The notes below the pieces were generated by a model. It worked only from the letters and a program-made list of their open reading frames with translations, was not told the origin of the DNA and made no database searches. The translations under genes were made by a program, and so were the position numbers. This document shows, piece by piece, positions 60,706 to 64,000 of a stretch of DNA of 64,000 bases. Positions within the stretch are counted from its first letter, which is position 1. Every line of letters begins with the position of its first letter. Source of the DNA: Microbacteriaceae bacterium VKM Ac-2854 (lineage in GTDB: Bacteria; Actinomycetota; Actinomycetes; Actinomycetales; Microbacteriaceae); the NCBI GenBank assembly GCA_013205085.1, contig JABMLH010000006.1, positions 62,001 to 126,000 on the forward strand, read 5' to 3'.

Positions 60706-61908
60706 TCAGCCGGCGAGTTCGCGGGGGCGCCGGATGGCGCCGAGCTTCTCGTGGATGACGAGGCTGGCGGCGCCGAGCGCCGAGGCGTGTCGGCTGGATT
60801 CGGAGAGCAGCACCTGCGTCGGATGCACGCGGCGGACATAGGCGCGCCGCTGCAGCTCGTCGGAGACGGTCGCGACCACGAGGCCGCCCACCTGATCCAG
60901 CGCGGGGCCCGTGAGCACGATCCGCTCCAGGTCGAGCACGTTCGTCAGCGAGACCAGAGCGGATGCGAGGATGCGCGCCGCCGCGGTGATCAGCTCGACC
61001 GCGGCCGGGTCGGCATCGGCCGCAGCGGCGGCGATCCTGGCGTAGTCGTCCGCCGTGTCGGCGCCGTCTCCGGAAAGACCGAGCCGCGACGCCAGCTCGC
61101 GATCGGCGAGGGCGTTCACCACAACACGCGGCGGCGCCGCCAGGGTCTCGAGGCAGCCGCGATTGCCGCACGGGCAGTCGGGACCGTTGATGTCGAGGGT
61201 CATGTGGCCGATCTCGCCGACGTTCGAGGAGGCGCCGCGGTAGACATCGCCGCCGGCCACGAGCCCGAAGCCGATGCCGTTGGAGATGTTCACCACCGCG
61301 AAATCCTTCGCGGTGGGCGCACCGCTGCTCCAGAACTCGCCGATCGCGGCGCAGGTCGAGTCGTTCTCGACGGCGATCACCCGCCCGGTCGCCGCGGCCA
61401 GATCCTGCTCGATCAGCCCCCACGCCCACTGCGCGTAGTCGTCCGGATGCAGTCGATTGCCGTAACCGCTGAACTCCTCCCGCCCCGAGACGGCGACGCC
61501 GATGCCGAGCACCCGCGTCGGATCGATGCCGGCGCGCGTGATCAGCGCGTCGATCTCGACCGCGGCACGCTCGACCAACTCGGCTCGGCTGTGCTTGGCC
61601 ATTCCGGGTGACTCCGTGGAGTCGACGACCCGGCCGGCGAGATCGGTCAGCACGTACTCGACCCGCGCCTCGCTGATGAACAGGCCGATCGCGTGCCGGG
61701 AGGAGGAGTTCAGCTGCAGCATGGTCGGCCGTTTGCCACCGGTGGAGACGCCTTGGCCCGTTTCGGCCACCACTCCGTCGAGGAGGAGTTGTTTCACGAT
61801 CCGCGAGACGGACGCTTCCGTCAGGCCCGAGCGCAGCGCGAGTTCGACCCTGCTGATCGCCCGTCCCGACCGGATCAGGTCGAGGATCGCGCCGTTGTTG
61901 TCCCGCAT
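60706..61908 (-). CDS. ROK-family sugar-responsive repressor
   Basis: A 400-residue protein: N-terminal winged helix (about 5-65; SRVELALRSGLTEASVSRIVKQLLLDG) and ROK domain with GIGVAVSG, VENDSTCAAIGE and the zinc motif GHMTLDINGPDCPCGNRGCLE. No separate kinase activity is expected. ATG at 61908 has GAGGTGAT upstream. It is divergent from the sugar ABC importer and heads the leftward catabolic genes, so it probably controls both. The inducer is likely the imported sugar. Confidence 0.9.
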   Translation of the reverse strand: MRDNNGAILDLIRSGRAISRVELALRSGLTEASVSRIVKQLLLDGVVAETGQGVSTGGKRPTMLQLNSSSRHAIGLFISEARVEYVLTDLAGRVVDSTESPGMAKHSRAELVERAAVEIDALITRAGIDPTRVLGIGVAVSGREEFSGYGNRLHPDDYAQWAWGLIEQDLAAATGRVIAVENDSTCAAIGEFWSSGAPTAKDFAVVNISNGIGFGLVAGGDVYRGASSNVGEIGHMTLDINGPDCPCGNRGCLETLAAPPRVVVNALADRELASRLGLSGDGADTADDYARIAAAAADADPAAVELITAAARILASALVSLTNVLDLERIVLTGPALDQVGGLVVATVSDELQRRAYVRRVHPTQVLLSESSRHASALGAASLVIHEKLGAIRRPRELAG

Positions 61909-62081
61909 CGGGATCACCTCACTGCATCGTGGTCGGGTGGTGGTGGCTCGACCGTAACGGATGCATCCCGAGCAGCGCAAACTTTCTTACACAACGTATG
62001 CAAGTTGGAAAAAGCGTGCTAGCTTTCCGAATCAGCCGCTCCGAGCGGCCCTGCCACTCAACGACGAGGAGACACAGAACG

Positions 62082-63452
62082 ATGCGGTTCCACAGCAAAT
62101 TGGCACGTGCCACCATCCGAACGGCGGCCGCCACCGCCGTCGTCGGACTCGCGGTCGGCCTCGCCGGCTGCGCGGGCGGCGGCTCCGCCGCTCCGGCCGG
62201 CGACGCCGAGTCCGGCTCGATCACCTGGTGGGGCTGGACCCCCGACGCCAGCGTCGGCGACGCCTACATCGCCGAGTTCAACAAGGTGTACCCCGACATC
62301 GAGGTCACCTACAAGAACTTCGAGAACGGCGACTACAACTCGGCCCTCCGCCCCGGCCTCACCTCCAACTCCGGCCCCGACGTCTTCGACATGGCGCCGG
62401 GCGGCGACAACGGCTCGTTCGTCACCTACGGCGACTTCGGCCTCGACCTCGGGCCGGCGCTGGAGAAGGAGTTCGGCGCCGATTGGGCCGATCAGTACAC
62501 CTTCTCGCCGGATGCGTTCACCCGCGAGGACGGCGCGGTCGCGGCCGTGCCGATGGGCGGCGTCGCCGCCGGCATGATGTGGATCAATCAGGACCTCTTC
62601 GACGAGGTCGGCGCGACGGTGCCCACCACCTACGACGAATGGGTCACCGCGTGCGGCCTGTTCAAGGCCGCCGGCAAGGACTGCATGGCCATGGGTGCCG
62701 TCGGCGTGAACGGCTTCACCGTCGAGACCTGGCGCACCATCGTCGCGAGCATCGAGCCCGGGATCTGGATGAAGGCCATCCGCGGCGAGGTCGGCTGGGA
62801 CGAGCCCGCCTTCGCCGAGGGCCTGACCATCCTGAAGCAGATGCAGACCGACGGGATCATCCCGAAGGACGTCGTCGGCCTCACCCAGTACCCGGATGCG
62901 AACAACGCCTTCCTCTCCGAGAAGGCCGCGATGGTGCAGATGGGCACCTGGTACGCGCAGTACTCCCGCGCCGAGAGCGCGACCGCCTCGATGTCGGCCG
63001 CCGGCGTCTCGAACCCGACGCCCTTCACCCAGCTGCCGATCCCGTTCCCGGATGTGGCCGGTGACGGCAACGTGCCCGGCATCTTCGGCGAGGTCGACTA
63101 CGGCCTGGCCGTGAACGCCCGCTCGAAGAACACCGCCGCTGCCACCACCTTCGCGCTCTGGCTCACCTCCACCCAGGAGGGCGCGCAGACCATCGCGAAC
63201 GCGATCGACCTGATCCCCGGGCTGCAGGGCGTCGAGCCGCAGTGGGACGACCTGGGCCTGGTCAACCCGGACGTGCAGATCCCCGCGATCCAGGGCCTCT
63301 ACGCCGAGGCCGCCGAGATCACCGAACCGCGCAACGCCGAGTCCACGCCCGAGCAGTTGGAGGCGCTGAACTCCGCCGCCGTCTCGGTGCTCGAGGGCAG
63401 CGTCACCCCGGACAAGGCGATCGAGGCGCTCGTGGCGAAGGTCGGCTCGTAA
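62082..63452 (+). CDS. Carbohydrate ABC transporter substrate-binding lipoprotein
   Basis: A 456-residue family 1 extracellular binding protein. Residues 1-29 are a signal peptide ending in the lipobox LAGC, so it is membrane-anchored. The mature domain shows SITWWGWTP, then DVFDMAPGGDNGSF and GVAAGMMWINQDLFDEVG, typical for sugar binding. ATG at 62082 follows GACGAGGAGA. The permease gene overlaps its stop codon (TAATG). Regulated by the divergent ROK repressor in all likelihood; the 173-nt gap has an AT-rich stretch at 61980-62030 where operators would be expected. Confidence 0.93.
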   Translation: MRFHSKLARATIRTAAATAVVGLAVGLAGCAGGGSAAPAGDAESGSITWWGWTPDASVGDAYIAEFNKVYPDIEVTYKNFENGDYNSALRPGLTSNSGPDVFDMAPGGDNGSFVTYGDFGLDLGPALEKEFGADWADQYTFSPDAFTREDGAVAAVPMGGVAAGMMWINQDLFDEVGATVPTTYDEWVTACGLFKAAGKDCMAMGAVGVNGFTVETWRTIVASIEPGIWMKAIRGEVGWDEPAFAEGLTILKQMQTDGIIPKDVVGLTQYPDANNAFLSEKAAMVQMGTWYAQYSRAESATASMSAAGVSNPTPFTQLPIPFPDVAGDGNVPGIFGEVDYGLAVNARSKNTAAATTFALWLTSTQEGAQTIANAIDLIPGLQGVEPQWDDLGLVNPDVQIPAIQGLYAEAAEITEPRNAESTPEQLEALNSAAVSVLEGSVTPDKAIEALVAKVGS

Positions 63453-64000
63453 TGAGCACTCCTGTTCAGGACCGGGTGGGCGCCGACGTCGTCGGCGCCA
63501 CCCCGCCGCCCCCGACCGCTCGCGCGGCGCGTCGGGGCAACCGGAGGCCTGCGATGCAGGCCTCCGGGCTCCCCTGGATCCTGCCCGCCCTGGTCATCTC
63601 CGGCGGCATCATCTACTTCTGCATCGGCTACAACGGCTGGGTCGCCACCCTCGACTGGAACGGCGTCAGCCCGAACCCCACCAGCGTCGGCCTGGACAAC
63701 TTCGCCAAGGCACTGGGCGACCCGATCTTCTGGGGCACGATCCAGCACACCGTCCTCTACTTCATCGTGACGTTCGCGGTGCAGACCGTCCTGGGCATCC
63801 TGTTCGCGGTGCTGCTGCACTCCAAGATCCGCTTCGCCACCTTCTACAAGGTGCTGATCTTCATCCCCGTGGTGCTCGCGCCCGCGATCATGGCGCCGGT
63901 GTTCCGGATCATGTTCGCCGGTGACGGGCCCGTGAACCAGGTGCTCCAGGCCGTCGGGCTCGGCTTCCTCGCCCAGCCCTGGCTGGCGCAGTCGAGCACC
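63452..64000 (+). CDS. Carbohydrate ABC transporter permease (partial, MalF-like)
   Basis: The first 183 residues are visible before the window ends: a basic cytoplasmic tail (about 1-38), a first membrane helix (ILPALVISGGIIYFCIGY), a loop typical of sugar permeases (FAKALGDPIFWGTIQHTVLYF) and the next helices. The ATG overlaps the binding-protein stop in TAATG. A second permease probably follows outside the window. Confidence 0.9.
   Translation, partial: MSTPVQDRVGADVVGATPPPPTARAARRGNRRPAMQASGLPWILPALVISGGIIYFCIGYNGWVATLDWNGVSPNPTSVGLDNFAKALGDPIFWGTIQHTVLYFIVTFAVQTVLGILFAVLLHSKIRFATFYKVLIFIPVVLAPAIMAPVFRIMFAGDGPVNQVLQAVGLGFLAQPWLAQSST

Noticed and set aside
61980-62030. ROK operator
   Set aside because: The AT-rich stretch is suggestive but I could not find a convincing palindrome in it.
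1-64000. CRISPR arrays, rRNA genes, replication origin
   Set aside because: No regularly spaced direct repeats, rRNA sequence or DnaA-box cluster were seen.

Overview
The window is high-GC actinobacterial chromosome, most likely from a Microbacteriaceae member (Microbacterium, Leifsonia or a relative). This rests on the GC-rich third codon positions, the many GTG starts with 4-nt start/stop overlaps, DUF222/HNH proteins, a DUF6458-like small membrane protein, and a class III lanthipeptide locus. Genus is inference only.

Layout. 1-629: end of a TelA-type gene cut by the window edge. 864-11065: a polymorphic-toxin locus read leftwards, with a 2341-residue secreted Rhs/YD-repeat protein, a probable immunity gene, a displaced second copy of the Rhs tip fused to an IS30 transposase remnant, and a DUF222-HNH gene. 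11260-12045: IclR regulator. 12071-26250: the most interesting region, a leftward biosynthetic operon: GNAT acyltransferase, class III lanthionine synthetase (LanKC), a 28-residue precursor with a SxxSxxC labionin motif, an acyl-adenylate ligase/aldehyde-dehydrogenase fusion, a FabF-like ketosynthase, a terpene-synthase-like protein, a TPP enzyme, an FAD/NAD(P) protein, a GAP/Sap-family lipid-addressing membrane protein, then a small membrane protein and an ABC exporter. I read it as an acylated (lipolanthine-like) lanthipeptide pathway with an unusual enzyme set and no LanD decarboxylase in view. 26482-30475: response regulator, MacB-like ABC pair and histidine kinase just upstream, a candidate sensing and immunity module.

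30519-52447: mostly ordinary genes: two ABC systems, a LacI regulator with a DUF1080 hydrolase and its palindromic operator, TetR, a dienelactone hydrolase, a DszA/DszC-like sulfur mono-oxygenase operon, a phosphotransferase-aminotransferase fusion, WYL and MarR regulators, a quinone oxidoreductase and a GT2 enzyme. 52586-52659: tRNA-Gly(CCC), followed by a tyrosine integrase and a low-GC island to about 56576 with an XRE regulator and remnants resembling a toxin-immunity locus. 57072-64000: a carbohydrate cluster (TolB-like, Gfo/Idh, tautomerase, aldo/keto reductase, ROK repressor) divergent from a sugar ABC importer that runs off the window.

Five intergenic elements (38890-38955, 42946-43019, 47488-47551, 49017-49099, 59645-59711) share one geometry: 13-16 bp inverted arms around a 34-55 nt centre that usually holds a second hairpin, but each has a different arm sequence. 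They occur in convergent, co-directional and divergent gaps, so they are not simply terminators.
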